A DNA stretch of 64,000 nucleotides from an uncultured Oscillospiraceae bacterium (GCA_947627715.1 CANQXK010000007.1:36148-100147), one strand, 5' to 3'. Numbered from the stretch's first letter, positions 1 to 9,314 are shown. A program made the numbers and translations. Notes: generated from the sequence alone by a model not told the origin.

Positions 1-1
1 A

Positions 2-1142
<1,141 letters not shown>

Positions 1143-1156
<14 letters not shown>

Positions 1157-2021
1157 GCGCGGGTGGTTCGCCTTCCCGTATATGATCTGGATGGCGCTCT
1201 TCGTGGTCATCCCCATCGTCATTATGCTGGTCTACTCCCTGACCGTCCCCGTGGAGACGGCGGAGGGGGAGGTCCTGCGGGGGTCGCTGGAGAATTTCAC
1301 CGGCATGACCCAATATCTCAGCGTCTTTGGGCGCTCCTTCTGGCTGGCGCTTATCGCCACGGTCATCTGCCTCGCCATCGGCTACCCCGTGGCCTACCTC
1401 ATGAGCCGTGAGGGTCCCGGCTTCCAGCGGGTCGTCATGGCCCTTATCATGCTGCCCATGTGGATGAACTTCCTCCTGCGCACCTACTCCTGGATGGCGA
1501 TCTTGGAGAACAACGGGCTTTTGAACCAGCTCTTTCAGAAGCTGGGCGTCATCGCCCTCTATAACCGGCTGACAGGCTCGGACATCGACCACTTCCAGAT
1601 GATCCGCACCTCCGGGGCGGTGGTGCTGGGCATGGTCTACAACTACCTGCCCTTTATGATCCTGCCCATCTACACGGTGCTGACCAAGCTGGACCGCCGG
1701 CTCATCGAGGCCGCCGAGGACCTGGGTGCCAACGCCTCCACGGTCTTTCGGCGGGTCACCCTGCCCCTCTCCGTCTCCGGGGTGGTCTCCGGCGTCACCA
1801 TGGTCTTTGTGCCGGCGGTGTCCACCTTCGCCCTCTCCCGGCTCCTGGGCGGCGGGACACAGATGATGCTGGGCGACCTCATTGAAAATCAGTTCCTGGG
1901 CGGGGCCTACAACCCCCACCTGGGCGCGGCCATCTCCATGGTGATGATGGTCATAGTCGTCATCTGTATGCTGGTGATGAACCACTTCGGAGACGGCGAG
2001 GGAGAGGCGGTGATGCTCTGA
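1143..2021 (+). CDS. potB: Spermidine/putrescine ABC permease PotB
   Basis: Inner-membrane subunit of the polyamine importer, 292 residues with about six hydrophobic segments. The start chosen is ATG 1143, preceded by a GAGGAG-like ribosome-binding site, with the gene overlapping the end of potA by 14 bases; an in-frame start at 1119 is possible but has a poorer context. The cytoplasmic EAA loop, which docks onto the ATPase, is visible as [17 protein letters not shown] around residues 185-200. Its stop codon shares one base with the next ATG, so the transporter genes are translationally coupled. Confidence 0.92.
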
Positions 2022-4030
2022 TGCGGAAAAACCGCTTCGGGAGCCGCACCCTCATCGGGCTGTGCTTCCTGTTCCTCTATCTGCCCATCTTCCTGCTCAT
2101 CTTCTTCAGCTTCAACGCCGGGGACTCCTCCGCCGTGTGGCGGGGCTTCTCCCTCCAGTGGTACGCGGAGCTTTTCCACAACCGGCTGGTGCTGGAATCC
2201 CTGGCCACCACCCTTTTGGTGTCTCTGCTGGCTACGGCCATCTCCACGGTGGCCGGGACCTTCGCCGCCATCGGCATCTACGCCCTGACAAAGAAGTGGC
2301 GCGACCCGGTGCTGGTGGTCAACGACCTGCCCATGATGAACGCCGACATCGTCACAGGCGTGTCTCTGCTCCTGCTCTTCGTGGCTTTCTTCCATGGCTG
2401 GGGTGCCATCGCCAACTGGCTCAACTCCTGGCAGAGCCTCATCCGCTTCCCCACCCGCCTCACGCTGGGGCTGGGGACGCTGCTCATCGCCCACGTGTCC
2501 TTCAACATCCCCTACGTCATTCTGAACGTCTCCCCCAGGCTGCGCCAGATGGACGCGAACCTTGTGGAGGCCGCCCAGGACCTGGGCTGTACCTGGATGC
2601 AGGCGTTTTTCAAGGTGATCCTGCCGGAGATCAAGCCCGGCATCGTCTCCGGCGCGCTCATCGCCTTCACCATGAGCGTGGACGACTTCGTGATCTCCTA
2701 CTTCACCGCCGGCTCCTCCACCCAGACCCTGTCCATGACCATCTACAGCATGACGAAAAAGCGCGTCACCCCGGTGGTCAACGCGGTGAGCACCCTCATT
2801 TTCCTGGCGGTGCTGATCCTCCTGGTCATCAACAACATCCGGGAGGCCCGGCAGGTGAAGCTGGCCGCCAAGCGCGCCTCCTTCGAGCCGGTGCGGGAGG
2901 ACCCCCGCGTGGAGCGGTTCCGGGAATGGATGTCCACCCCCCGCGGACGGCTTGTCCGGCGGGTCACCGCCGCCGTCCTGTGCGCGGCCTTTTTGGGGAC
3001 GGTCACGTTCCTCACCGCCTTCACCACCAGCCGCCCCGTGGTCAACGTCTGCTCCTGGGGCGAGTATATCGACGAGGACCTTATCACCGAGTTCGAGGAA
3101 CAGACCGGCATCCGCGTGAACTACCAAACCGCCGAGTCCAACGAGGCCCTCTACTCCCTGCTCAGCAACGGCGGGGCCGACTACGACGTGGTAGTCCCCT
3201 CCGACTATATGATCTCCCAGCTCATCGAGGAGGGGCGGCTGGAGGAGCTGGACTACTCCCAGATCCCCAACTTTGAGAAGATCGACAGCCGCTTCAAAAA
3301 CCTCCCCTACGACCCGGAGAACAAATACACCGTCCCCTACACCTGGGGCACCGTGGGCATCATCTACAACGCCGCCCTGGTGGAGGACGAGATCGACAGC
3401 TGGTCGGTGCTCTACGACGACAAATACGCCGGGCAGGTGCTGCTCATCGACAACTCCCGGGACGCCTTCGGCATCGCCCTCAAGTACCTGGGTTACTCCG
3501 TGAACACCACCGATCCCGACGAGATCCAGGCCGCCTACGCCCTGGTGGAGGATGCCTATCAGCGGGGCGTGTTCCAGGGCAAGGTCATGGACCAGGTCTT
3601 TCAGACCATGGAGGGCGGGAACGCCTCCTTCGCCACCTACTACGCCGGGGACTTCCTCTCCATGCTGGAGAACAACGAGGACCTGCGCTTCGTGGTCCCG
3701 AAGGAGGGATCCAACTGGTTCGTGGACGCCATGTGCGTCCTGAAGGACGCCCCCAACTACGACAACGCCATGAAGTGGATCAACTTCATCGCCTCCACCG
3801 ACTCCAACCTGCGGAACATGGACTACATCTGGTACGCAAGTCCCAACAAGGAGGCGCTGGAGCTCTACCCGGCGTGGTACGAGGAGCAGTACGGCGAGGA
3901 GCTGGACCCGGAGATCTACGCCATCATGGCCGCCCCCCAGGAGGTGCTGGACAGGTGCGAAATGTACGTGTGCCTGCCCAAGGCCACCAGGAGCCTCTAT
4001 AACGAGCTGTGGATCAAGCTGGGCCTTTGA
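2021..4030 (+). CDS. potCD: Fused PotC permease and PotD polyamine-binding protein
   Basis: A single 669-residue protein combining two subunits that are separate in most bacteria. Residues 1 to about 285 form the PotC permease (six membrane segments, EAA loop EAAQDLGCTWMQAFF near 182). A basic linker leads to an extra hydrophobic segment at about 311-336, and from about 342 the chain is a PotD-type solute-binding protein, recognisable by NVCSWGEYIDEDL near its start and by GGADYDVVVPSDYM. The added membrane segment would place the binding domain outside the cell, permanently tethered to the translocator, so no lipobox is needed. No frameshift or stop interrupts the join, and a terminator follows. 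Confidence 0.93.
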   Translation: MRKNRFGSRTLIGLCFLFLYLPIFLLIFFSFNAGDSSAVWRGFSLQWYAELFHNRLVLESLATTLLVSLLATAISTVAGTFAAIGIYALTKKWRDPVLVVNDLPMMNADIVTGVSLLLLFVAFFHGWGAIANWLNSWQSLIRFPTRLTLGLGTLLIAHVSFNIPYVILNVSPRLRQMDANLVEAAQDLGCTWMQAFFKVILPEIKPGIVSGALIAFTMSVDDFVISYFTAGSSTQTLSMTIYSMTKKRVTPVVNAVSTLIFLAVLILLVINNIREARQVKLAAKRASFEPVREDPRVERFREWMSTPRGRLVRRVTAAVLCAAFLGTVTFLTAFTTSRPVVNVCSWGEYIDEDLITEFEEQTGIRVNYQTAESNEALYSLLSNGGADYDVVVPSDYMISQLIEEGRLEELDYSQIPNFEKIDSRFKNLPYDPENKYTVPYTWGTVGIIYNAALVEDEIDSWSVLYDDKYAGQVLLIDNSRDAFGIALKYLGYSVNTTDPDEIQAAYALVEDAYQRGVFQGKVMDQVFQTMEGGNASFATYYAGDFLSMLENNEDLRFVVPKEGSNWFVDAMCVLKDAPNYDNAMKWINFIASTDSNLRNMDYIWYASPNKEALELYPAWYEEQYGEELDPEIYAIMAAPQEVLDRCEMYVCLPKATRSLYNELWIKLGL

Positions 4031-4118
4031 CTCCCCCGCCCCTTTGCTTGAATTATACACCATAATTGCACAGTCGTCAAGTATAAACTAAGTAAAAATA
4101 ATTAATTTTCTGTGAACG

Positions 4119-4157
4119 GAAAACGCTCTGGCCGCTATCCCCCGCCAGAGCGTTTTC
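4119..4157 (+). terminator. Intrinsic terminator of the pot operon
   Basis: A 13-bp perfect stem (AAAACGCTCTGGC pairing with GCCAGAGCGTTTT) around an 11-base loop, ending in a T-rich tail, 90 bases after the potCD stop. It is nearly symmetrical. Confidence 0.9.
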
Positions 4158-4215
4158 TATTCCCTACAGGCGGAGTTTTAAAGCATAAAATTCAATCGGC
4201 CCTCAAAATGGATAG

Positions 4216-4244
4216 TAGATTTTTCCCCCTTTGGGTGGTATAAT
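4216..4244 (+). promoter_or_regulatory. Candidate promoter for the nitrilase gene
   Basis: TATAAT at 4239-4244 with a weak -35 (TAGATT, 4216-4221) at 17-bp spacing. It lies just before repeat copy 1. The -10 is perfect, the -35 is poor. Confidence 0.45.
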
Positions 4245-4250
4245 TAAAGC

Positions 4251-4315
4251 GGCTGCCGCCATGAAACCCATTCCCTACCGGCAATTTCTGTTCGTCGGGG
4301 ATAAGAGGGAAACGA
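4251..4315 (+). repeat. 65-bp direct repeat, copy 1 (5' leader of nitrilase gene)
   Basis: Matches 5094-5158 at 62 of 65 positions; the three differences are all transitions. It starts with GGCTGCCGCCATG and encodes, from that ATG, a peptide beginning MKPIPYRQFLFVG. In this copy the peptide frame runs on without a stop into the hydrolase gene at 4336. The 85-base spacing between repeat start and downstream ATG (4251 to 4336) is close to that in copy 2 (93 bases). Confidence 0.9.
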
Positions 4316-4335
4316 TTTATCGGAGGAGATATGCG

Positions 4336-5061
4336 ATGAAGGTGGGATTGGTTTCTTTTAGATGCAAAAATAAGGACATCCCCTACAATCTTTCTCAAAT
4401 CGAAAGAGCTATGCGCCAGGTTCAGGGAAAGGTGGATTTGATATGCTTTGGCGAGGCATATTTGCAGGGCTTTGACTGTCTCTGCTGGGATTATAAAACG
4501 GACAAGGACATTGCCGTTGCGTTAAGCTCTGAGCCGATACGGCAGCTTTGCTTACTGACGAAAAAATACGGCGTTGCGCTGATAACCGGGTATATCGAGA
4601 AAGATCAGGACAGTCTGTATTCATCCTGCATTGTTATTGAGGACGGCAGAATTTTGCACAACTACAGGCGGGTATCAAAAGGTTGGAAAAAATACTGGCT
4701 GACCGACGAACACTATAAAGAAGGAGATTCGATCAGGGAATTTGAATTTCACGGCATAAAAATCAACCTGGCTCTTTGCGGTGACCTGTGGGATTTTCCA
4801 GAGAAATTTAAAACAGACCACCTGCTCATCTGGCCCGTCTGTGTCGATTTCAGTCCAGAGGAATGGGAGCAGGACGAGTTGGACGAATATGCCCGGCAGG
4901 CGGCTTTAGCGGCAAACCATGTTCTCATGATAAACCCTATTGATGACAGTCCGACCCACGGAGGCTCTGTTTATTTTTGCGGAGGGGGCGTTGTCAAAAG
5001 GCTCGCTTATGATAAAGAGGATATACTTATCGTGAATATCGATGAAAAGATAATTGACTAA
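4336..5061 (+). CDS. Carbon-nitrogen hydrolase (nitrilase superfamily)
   Basis: A 241-residue cytoplasmic amidase-type enzyme that should hydrolyse a non-peptide C-N bond through a cysteine thioester. The Glu-Lys-Cys triad is readable at E40 (ICFGEAYLQG), K115 (RRVSKGW) and C148 (LALCGDLWDF), the spacing expected for this superfamily. The start at 4336 was chosen because CGGAGGAG lies just upstream; the frame is open further up to 4231 through the 65-bp repeat, which would add a 35-residue tail of repeat-encoded sequence. The substrate cannot be read from the sequence. A lipoprotein gene follows in the same orientation. Confidence 0.87.
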   Translation: MKVGLVSFRCKNKDIPYNLSQIERAMRQVQGKVDLICFGEAYLQGFDCLCWDYKTDKDIAVALSSEPIRQLCLLTKKYGVALITGYIEKDQDSLYSSCIVIEDGRILHNYRRVSKGWKKYWLTDEHYKEGDSIREFEFHGIKINLALCGDLWDFPEKFKTDHLLIWPVCVDFSPEEWEQDELDEYARQAALAANHVLMINPIDDSPTHGGSVYFCGGGVVKRLAYDKEDILIVNIDEKIID

Positions 5062-5093
5062 TTCAGGCTTCTCGGATCAGAACGGCGGCAAGA

Positions 5094-5158
5094 GGCTGCC
5101 GCCATGAAACCCATTCCCTACCGGCAATTCCTGTTTGTCGGGGGTAAGAGGGAAACGA
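5094..5158 (+). repeat. 65-bp direct repeat, copy 2 (5' leader of lipoprotein gene)
   Basis: Second copy of the element at 4251-4315. Here the repeat-encoded ATG (5104) opens a 28-codon reading frame whose TGA (5188-5190) overlaps the ATG of the lipoprotein gene (5187), the arrangement of a coupled leader peptide. The peptide begins MKPIPYRQFLFVGGKRET, with one residue changed (Asp to Gly) from copy 1. No own promoter is obvious between the hydrolase stop and this copy. Confidence 0.9.
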
Positions 5159-5186
5159 CAGGTCAACTTATAAAGGAGTGTACCGT

Positions 5187-5630
5187 ATGAAGAAAAGTTT
5201 GCGTATTATCAGCCTTATAGCTGGTTTGCTATCTCTGTTATTTGTCCTTTCCGCTTGCGGGACGAAAGGCGCAAAGGTAACGGGAATAGAAGCCGGCGTC
5301 ACCGGTCTCAACGAGAATGAGGTCCGCCTTTCTGCGCTTTCAGACGACAGCACCTTGAACAATAACGACTACGTTCTGAAGGCGGGGGAGCAATACCGTC
5401 TCGTAGTGGGACTTACATATAACGGCGGCAGCCGTCAGCCGGGTTTTGGAAACGCGGACGCTGTAAAATTATTTTACGACAGCGATCTTTTTCAAATCGA
5501 GGAGCCGGACGCCGAGGGCGGTCAGTTGGTCTACCCTTTGGAGTGCAGGCAGGACTTCACATATGCGGCGATCCTCGTGGAGGCGTCTGAGAAATATCAC
5601 GCCGAGGTGATCGTCAGTGCTGTGAAATAG
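5187..5630 (+). CDS. Small secreted lipoprotein of unknown function
   Basis: A 147-residue protein with a lipoprotein signal peptide: basic MKKSLR, a hydrophobic stretch, then the lipobox LSAC near residues 21-24, so the mature protein should be anchored to the outer face of the membrane. The remaining 120 residues look like a small beta-rich domain and match no family I recognise. ATG 5187 is preferred over an in-frame ATG three codons earlier because AAAGGAG sits about nine bases upstream. Probably co-transcribed with the hydrolase. Confidence 0.85.
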   Translation: MKKSLRIISLIAGLLSLLFVLSACGTKGAKVTGIEAGVTGLNENEVRLSALSDDSTLNNNDYVLKAGEQYRLVVGLTYNGGSRQPGFGNADAVKLFYDSDLFQIEEPDAEGGQLVYPLECRQDFTYAAILVEASEKYHAEVIVSAVK

Positions 5631-5717
5631 GCAATAGACATTCCCCTCTATCCGTGCGCCGCAATGCCGTTTAGGGCGAACGGGCGCAGAGAATGTGCCG
5701 TGCGCCTTTTGAAATTG

Positions 5718-5753
5718 TAACGGGCCTGACTTCAAAAGTCAGGCCCGTTTTTG
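5718..5753. terminator. Bidirectional terminator between convergent genes
   Basis: Stem of ACGGGCCTGACTT with its complement around a short A-rich loop, followed by TTTTTG on the plus strand and preceded by AT-rich sequence on the minus side. It separates the lipoprotein gene from the convergent cobalamin operon. Confidence 0.88.
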
Positions 5754-5771
5754 CTCTTCATTTTTTACTTT

Positions 5772-6293
5772 TCAGTAGTTCCTGCTGACGAACTCCACCT
5801 CGTCCACGCCGGACTCGGCGTTGAGGGTCAGGGCCAGGTAGAAAAAGTAGCCTGACAGGAGATTGGCAAGGTCCAGGAGCATGGGTTCGGCCCGATGTCC
5901 CTGCCGGATGTGGCGGTAGATAAGCCGGACCAGCTCCTTGGCCTGGACGCGAAGCAAATGCGCAAGGCATGCCGTCTCGCACCCCTGGCACAGCACAAAC
6001 TTCCGGCACCGCTCCCCCGCCCCGGCCCGCAGCCGCTCCGTGGCGGCCAGCAGCCGGTCCCGCTCCTCCTCCGTCACCTTCAGGGGCGTGCGCAGGGCGG
6101 GGTTCATGTGGTAGATAAGCTCGCACAGCCACAAAAGCTCCTCCCGCAGCGGCCCCTCCTTCAGCTTTGCCCGCAGAAGGCCCGTGCGGCTCGCCATCTC
6201 GTCGGTGAGCAGCTCAAAGTCGCACCGCAGATCGTCCGGCGGGTCGCTCAAAAAGGGGTATGCCTCCCAGGGGCTTCGATAGATCGTCTCCAC
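5772..6293 (-). CDS. Cobalamin adenosyltransferase-like protein
   Basis: A 173-residue, mostly helical protein whose second half resembles the PduO/EutT-type ATP:cob(I)alamin adenosyltransferase fold, which moves adenosyl from ATP to corrinoid cobalt: FVL then an Ala/Leu helix, then LLDLANLLSGYFFYLA and a FVSRNY-type end. It lacks the Gly-rich N-terminal ATP loop of classical PduO. Unusually it has a cysteine cluster, C96, C102, C105 and C109, reminiscent of the metal-binding cysteines of EutT. It starts with GTG three bases after btuD, with GGAGG upstream. Last gene of a riboswitch-controlled B12 uptake operon, where loading imported corrinoid into the coenzyme form makes sense. Family placement is from pattern reading only. 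Confidence 0.65.
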   Translation of the reverse strand: METIYRSPWEAYPFLSDPPDDLRCDFELLTDEMASRTGLLRAKLKEGPLREELLWLCELIYHMNPALRTPLKVTEEERDRLLAATERLRAGAGERCRKFVLCQGCETACLAHLLRVQAKELVRLIYRHIRQGHRAEPMLLDLANLLSGYFFYLALTLNAESGVDEVEFVSRNY

Positions 6294-6296
6294 GGT

Positions 6297-7064
6297 TCAT
6301 CCTCCTAACGTCTCCCACCGCTCCCGGCAGCGGCGCATATACGACGGCACGTCCAGGCCGAACACCCGGCTCAGGAGGGCGGGGTCCATCTCTGAGGCCC
6401 GCCCCAGGTAGACGGCGCGTCCCCCGTCCATGAGCAGCACCGTCCCGGCGAAATCCAGGGCCAGGTCCAGGTCGTGAAAGACGCCCACGGCGGCGTGTCC
6501 GGGCATGGCCGCCCACGCTTTCAGCTCCTCCACCAGCTCCACCCGGAATTTCAAATCCAGGTGGTTTGCCGGCTCGTCCAGCAGGATGAGCCGGGGCGTC
6601 TGGGCGAAGGTCCGGGCCAGAAGCACCCGTTGGAGCTGTCCGCCTGACAGCTCCGTCACAGGCCTGTCCCGCTCCTCCCAAAGCCCCAGGCGGCGGATGG
6701 CGTCCTGGGCGATCTGCCTGTCCGCCGCGTCCGGCCGGGAGAAAAGCCCGCCCCGCCGGTGGGGGTAGCGCCCCATGAGGACGGTCTCGTAGACGGTATA
6801 GGCGAAGTACGCCGAGATCATCTGCCCCAGCACCGCCACGGCGGCGCCCCGCTCCCTGGCGGACATGGCATGAAGCCCGGTCCCGTCCAGGGTGACCTTC
6901 CCCCGCGCCGGGAGGAAACCCGTGATCGCGCGCAGAAGCGTCGTCTTGCCGCTGCCGTTGGGACCCAGCACCGCCAGGCGGCCGTTTTCAGGCAGGGTGA
7001 AGGAGACGTCCTTCACCACGTCCTCCCCGCCGTACCCGCAGGAGAGGTTCTCCACAACCAGCAT
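6297..7064 (-). CDS. btuD: Cobalamin/iron-siderophore type ABC ATPase (BtuD-like)
   Basis: A 255-residue FecE/BtuD-family ATPase: Walker A GPNGSGKTT near residues 34-42, signature LSGGQ, Walker B LILLDEPANHLDL, and a switch histidine in VFHDLDLAL. ATG 7064 lies one base after the btuC stop. It should power the permease encoded upstream. Family members import either B12 or ferric siderophores; the cobalamin riboswitch before the operon decides for B12. Confidence 0.9.
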   Translation of the reverse strand: MLVVENLSCGYGGEDVVKDVSFTLPENGRLAVLGPNGSGKTTLLRAITGFLPARGKVTLDGTGLHAMSARERGAAVAVLGQMISAYFAYTVYETVLMGRYPHRRGGLFSRPDAADRQIAQDAIRRLGLWEERDRPVTELSGGQLQRVLLARTFAQTPRLILLDEPANHLDLKFRVELVEELKAWAAMPGHAAVGVFHDLDLALDFAGTVLLMDGGRAVYLGRASEMDPALLSRVFGLDVPSYMRRCRERWETLGG

Positions 7065-7065
7065 A

Positions 7066-8064
7066 TCAGCGCCGCCCCCTTTTCGCAAAGAAGATCCACA
7101 GGAAGAAGGGCGCGCCCAGGAGGGCCGTGACGGCCCCCACGGGGATCTCCCGTGGGGCGGCCAACGTGCGGGCGGCCAGGTCGCACAGCACCATGAAGCT
7201 GCCCCCCAGGACGGCCCCGGCCGGCAGGGTATGTCTGTGCCGCGCCCCAAAGAGCCGGCGGGCCACGTGGGGGGCGATCAGGTCCACGAACCCGATGATC
7301 CCCGAAAAGGCCACCGCCGCGCCTGTGAGGACTGACACCAGCACGATGAGCCTCCGCCTGGCCCGGCGGGGGTCCACCCCCATCGTCCTGGCCTGCTCGT
7401 CCCCGAAGGTCAGAAGGTCCAGCTCCGGCGCATAGGCCAGAAAGGCGGCCAGGCACAGCGCCAGCACCGCCGCCAGCACCGCCGGACCCCGCCAGCCGCG
7501 GGAGGCGAAGCTCCCCATCTGCCAAAGGCCGATGCGCTGGGCGTACTCCGGGGACATGGCGGCCATCAGGTCCATGACCGCGGAGAAGAAGAGCGAGGCC
7601 ACCATGCCGGTGAGCACCACCGTCACGTTGGAGATACGCCTGTCCAGCGCCCGCGCAAGGCTCAGCACCAGAAGCACGGTCAAAACGCCCCCGGCAAATC
7701 CCGCCGCGGGCATCAGGACCGACCCCAGCGCCCCGGCGGAGGCCCCCGCCACCATCACCCCCGTGGCCCCAAGGCCGGCCCCGGCGGAGACGCCCAGGCC
7801 GAAGGGGGACGCCAGGGGGTTCTCAAGCACCGACTGCATCACCGTGCCGCCCACCGCCAGCGCCGCGCCCGTGAGGAACGCCAGCGCCACACGCGGCAGG
7901 CGCAGATGCACGATCAGCGTCCGGGTGCTCTCCTCCCCCGCCCCCAGGAGGGCGGCGAGGACCTCCCCCGGCGGGACGGTCACGCTCCCCACGCCCACCC
8001 CCAAGAGGACGCTCAGGAGGGCGAAGGCGGCCAGCGCGCCGTACTTTCCCGCGGGCTTACTCAC
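7066..8064 (-). CDS. btuC: Cobalamin ABC permease (BtuC/FecCD family)
   Basis: A 332-residue FecCD-family permease with about ten hydrophobic segments. The family hallmarks GTVMQSVLENPLASPFGLGVSAGA-type helix and FVDLIAPHVARRL loop near residue 265 are readable. It overlaps the end of btuF by eight bases, indicating translational coupling, and forms the membrane channel with the downstream ATPase. Confidence 0.92.
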   Translation of the reverse strand: MSKPAGKYGALAAFALLSVLLGVGVGSVTVPPGEVLAALLGAGEESTRTLIVHLRLPRVALAFLTGAALAVGGTVMQSVLENPLASPFGLGVSAGAGLGATGVMVAGASAGALGSVLMPAAGFAGGVLTVLLVLSLARALDRRISNVTVVLTGMVASLFFSAVMDLMAAMSPEYAQRIGLWQMGSFASRGWRGPAVLAAVLALCLAAFLAYAPELDLLTFGDEQARTMGVDPRRARRRLIVLVSVLTGAAVAFSGIIGFVDLIAPHVARRLFGARHRHTLPAGAVLGGSFMVLCDLAARTLAAPREIPVGAVTALLGAPFFLWIFFAKRGRR

Positions 8065-8986
8065 CGTAGATCTCCGGGTACACGGCCAGGGCGATCTGCC
8101 GCATGGCCTCCACCACGTTCTGATCCGGCAGGGACGAGGCCATGTTGTCGATGGCGTAGACCTCCCCGTTTTTCACCGCCGGGACCTGGTCCCAGCCGGG
8201 GCGGCCCAAAATCTCCGCCACGGGGTCGTCGATGTAGTTTACGTTGGTGAGGATCACGTCCGGCTGCGCGGCCACCACCGTCTCCTCGGTGACGCCCAGC
8301 CAGCCCGTCTCGCCGGCCAGGATGTTCTCCGCGCCGATAAGCTCCAAAAGCTCGTTGAGGAACACCCCGGAGCCGAAGCTGTAGAGGTAGGGCGCGGCGG
8401 AGATCTCAAAGTAGACGCTCTTTTTGTCCGTGACCGTCTTCCCCTTCTCCGCAAGCTCGTCGATTTGTGCCTGCATCTCATCGACGATCTTCTTCCCCCG
8501 GTCCTGCTCCCCCAAAAGCTCCGCCACGAAGGCGATGTCCCCCTGGATGTCGGCGATGCTGTCGCTGGTGGGGACGCACGCCACGCAGACCCCCAGGTCG
8601 ATGAGGGGCTGGTAGGGGGCCTCCTGGTCGTAGAGGGACATATTGGTGACCAGCAGCACGTCAGGCTTCAGGCTCACAAGGCTCTCCATGTCCGGGGCCA
8701 CCATATCCAGCACCAGGGCGTCCTCCGGGACCCCCTCAAGGCCCACGCTGGAGGTGTCGCACGCGGCAATCTGATCCCCGTGGCCCAGGGCCGCCACCAT
8801 CTCCGCAAGGGACGGGGCCAGCACCGCCACGGACTCGATCTTCCCCGGCACGGCGATCTCCGCGCCGCTGGGGTCGGTGAGGGTGCGGGGGGAGGAACCT
8901 GCCGTGTTCCCGTCTCCGCACGCTGTAAGGCTCAAGGCCAGGATAACGGCCAGCGCCAGGCAAACTGCTCTTGATTTGGTTTTCAT
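8057..8986 (-). CDS. btuF: Cobalamin-binding lipoprotein (BtuF-like)
   Basis: A 309-residue extracytoplasmic binding protein of the BtuF/FhuD class. A signal peptide with lipobox (LSLTAC) ends near residue 22, followed by RTLTDPSGAEIAVP, the usual start of the bilobal helix-linked fold. ATG 8986 is preceded by AAAGGAAG; an in-frame upstream extension to 9112 runs through the terminator and riboswitch and is rejected. First gene of the B12 uptake operon. Confidence 0.92.
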   Translation of the reverse strand: MKTKSRAVCLALAVILALSLTACGDGNTAGSSPRTLTDPSGAEIAVPGKIESVAVLAPSLAEMVAALGHGDQIAACDTSSVGLEGVPEDALVLDMVAPDMESLVSLKPDVLLVTNMSLYDQEAPYQPLIDLGVCVACVPTSDSIADIQGDIAFVAELLGEQDRGKKIVDEMQAQIDELAEKGKTVTDKKSVYFEISAAPYLYSFGSGVFLNELLELIGAENILAGETGWLGVTEETVVAAQPDVILTNVNYIDDPVAEILGRPGWDQVPAVKNGEVYAIDNMASSLPDQNVVEAMRQIALAVYPEIYGE

Positions 8987-9004
8987 GCGTTTCTTCCTTT
9001 CTGT

Positions 9005-9050
9005 CCGGCAAAAAAGAACACCCCTCCAATCAAGGGGTGTTCTTGCCGGC
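9005..9050 (-). terminator. Riboswitch expression platform: intrinsic terminator
   Basis: Between the aptamer and btuF the minus strand has a strong stem (AAGAACACCCC with GGGGTGTTCTT) followed by six T residues, extended by outer CCGGCA/TGCCGG pairing. Its position 20-60 bases before the btuF start fits an OFF switch that ends transcription when cobalamin is bound. Confidence 0.85.
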
Positions 9051-9109
9051 AGAGACCTGACCCCATGAGCTTCCCCATGCGGCGGCGCAAAAACAGGCAC
9101 AGGACCATT

Positions 9110-9240
9110 CATCGTGCTCCTGCGCAGGACAGACTCAGCGTTCTGACTTTACCGGCGCTCAGCGCCGGCGTTCACAGTGGCGGGACCGCGCGGGATTTTC
9201 ACCCGACTTTCCTGAATAATAGCCTGACCCTTTATTGGAC
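9110..9240 (-). promoter_or_regulatory. Cobalamin riboswitch aptamer
   Basis: On the minus strand the conserved core is readable: a GGGTGAAAATCCC-type segment, then the near-universal CCCGCCACTGTGA box (around 9170-9187 on the plus strand), a GC hairpin, and AAGTCAGAACGC, which corresponds to the conserved AGYCAG motif. Order and spacing match the B12 aptamer class. It lies between the operon promoter and the terminator ahead of btuF. Exact ends are approximate. Confidence 0.9.
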
Positions 9241-9285
9241 AGTATTCATTTTTCCCGGTATTTTTGCCCTTTTCGGGCGTATTTC

Positions 9286-9314
9286 AGTATACCAACGCCG
9301 TGGAAAAATGTCAA
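9286..9314 (-). promoter_or_regulatory. Promoter of the cobalamin uptake operon
   Basis: On the minus strand TTGACA (9309-9314) and TATACT (9286-9291) are separated by 17 bp, a near-perfect sigma-A promoter placed about 45 bases before the riboswitch. Confidence 0.85.

Noticed and set aside
1907..4063. Long minus-strand open frame (718 codons) opposite the pot genes
   Set aside because: It is the GC-rich complement of the potCD gene. Composition is dominated by Val/Gly/His/Gln, there is no domain, and the plus strand encodes clear PotC and PotD signatures.
7532..8974. Plus-strand frame opposite btuC and btuF
   Set aside because: Antisense shadow with low-complexity Arg/Pro/Ala content; the minus strand encodes well-defined transporter subunits.
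5772..9050. Iron-siderophore importer
   Set aside because: Transporter subunits alone would allow it, but the cobalamin riboswitch and the adenosyltransferase-like gene point to B12.
8987..9112. N-terminal extension of btuF to 9112
   Set aside because: It would run through the terminator and the riboswitch 3' side. The lipoprotein signal peptide begins at 8986 with a good ribosome site.
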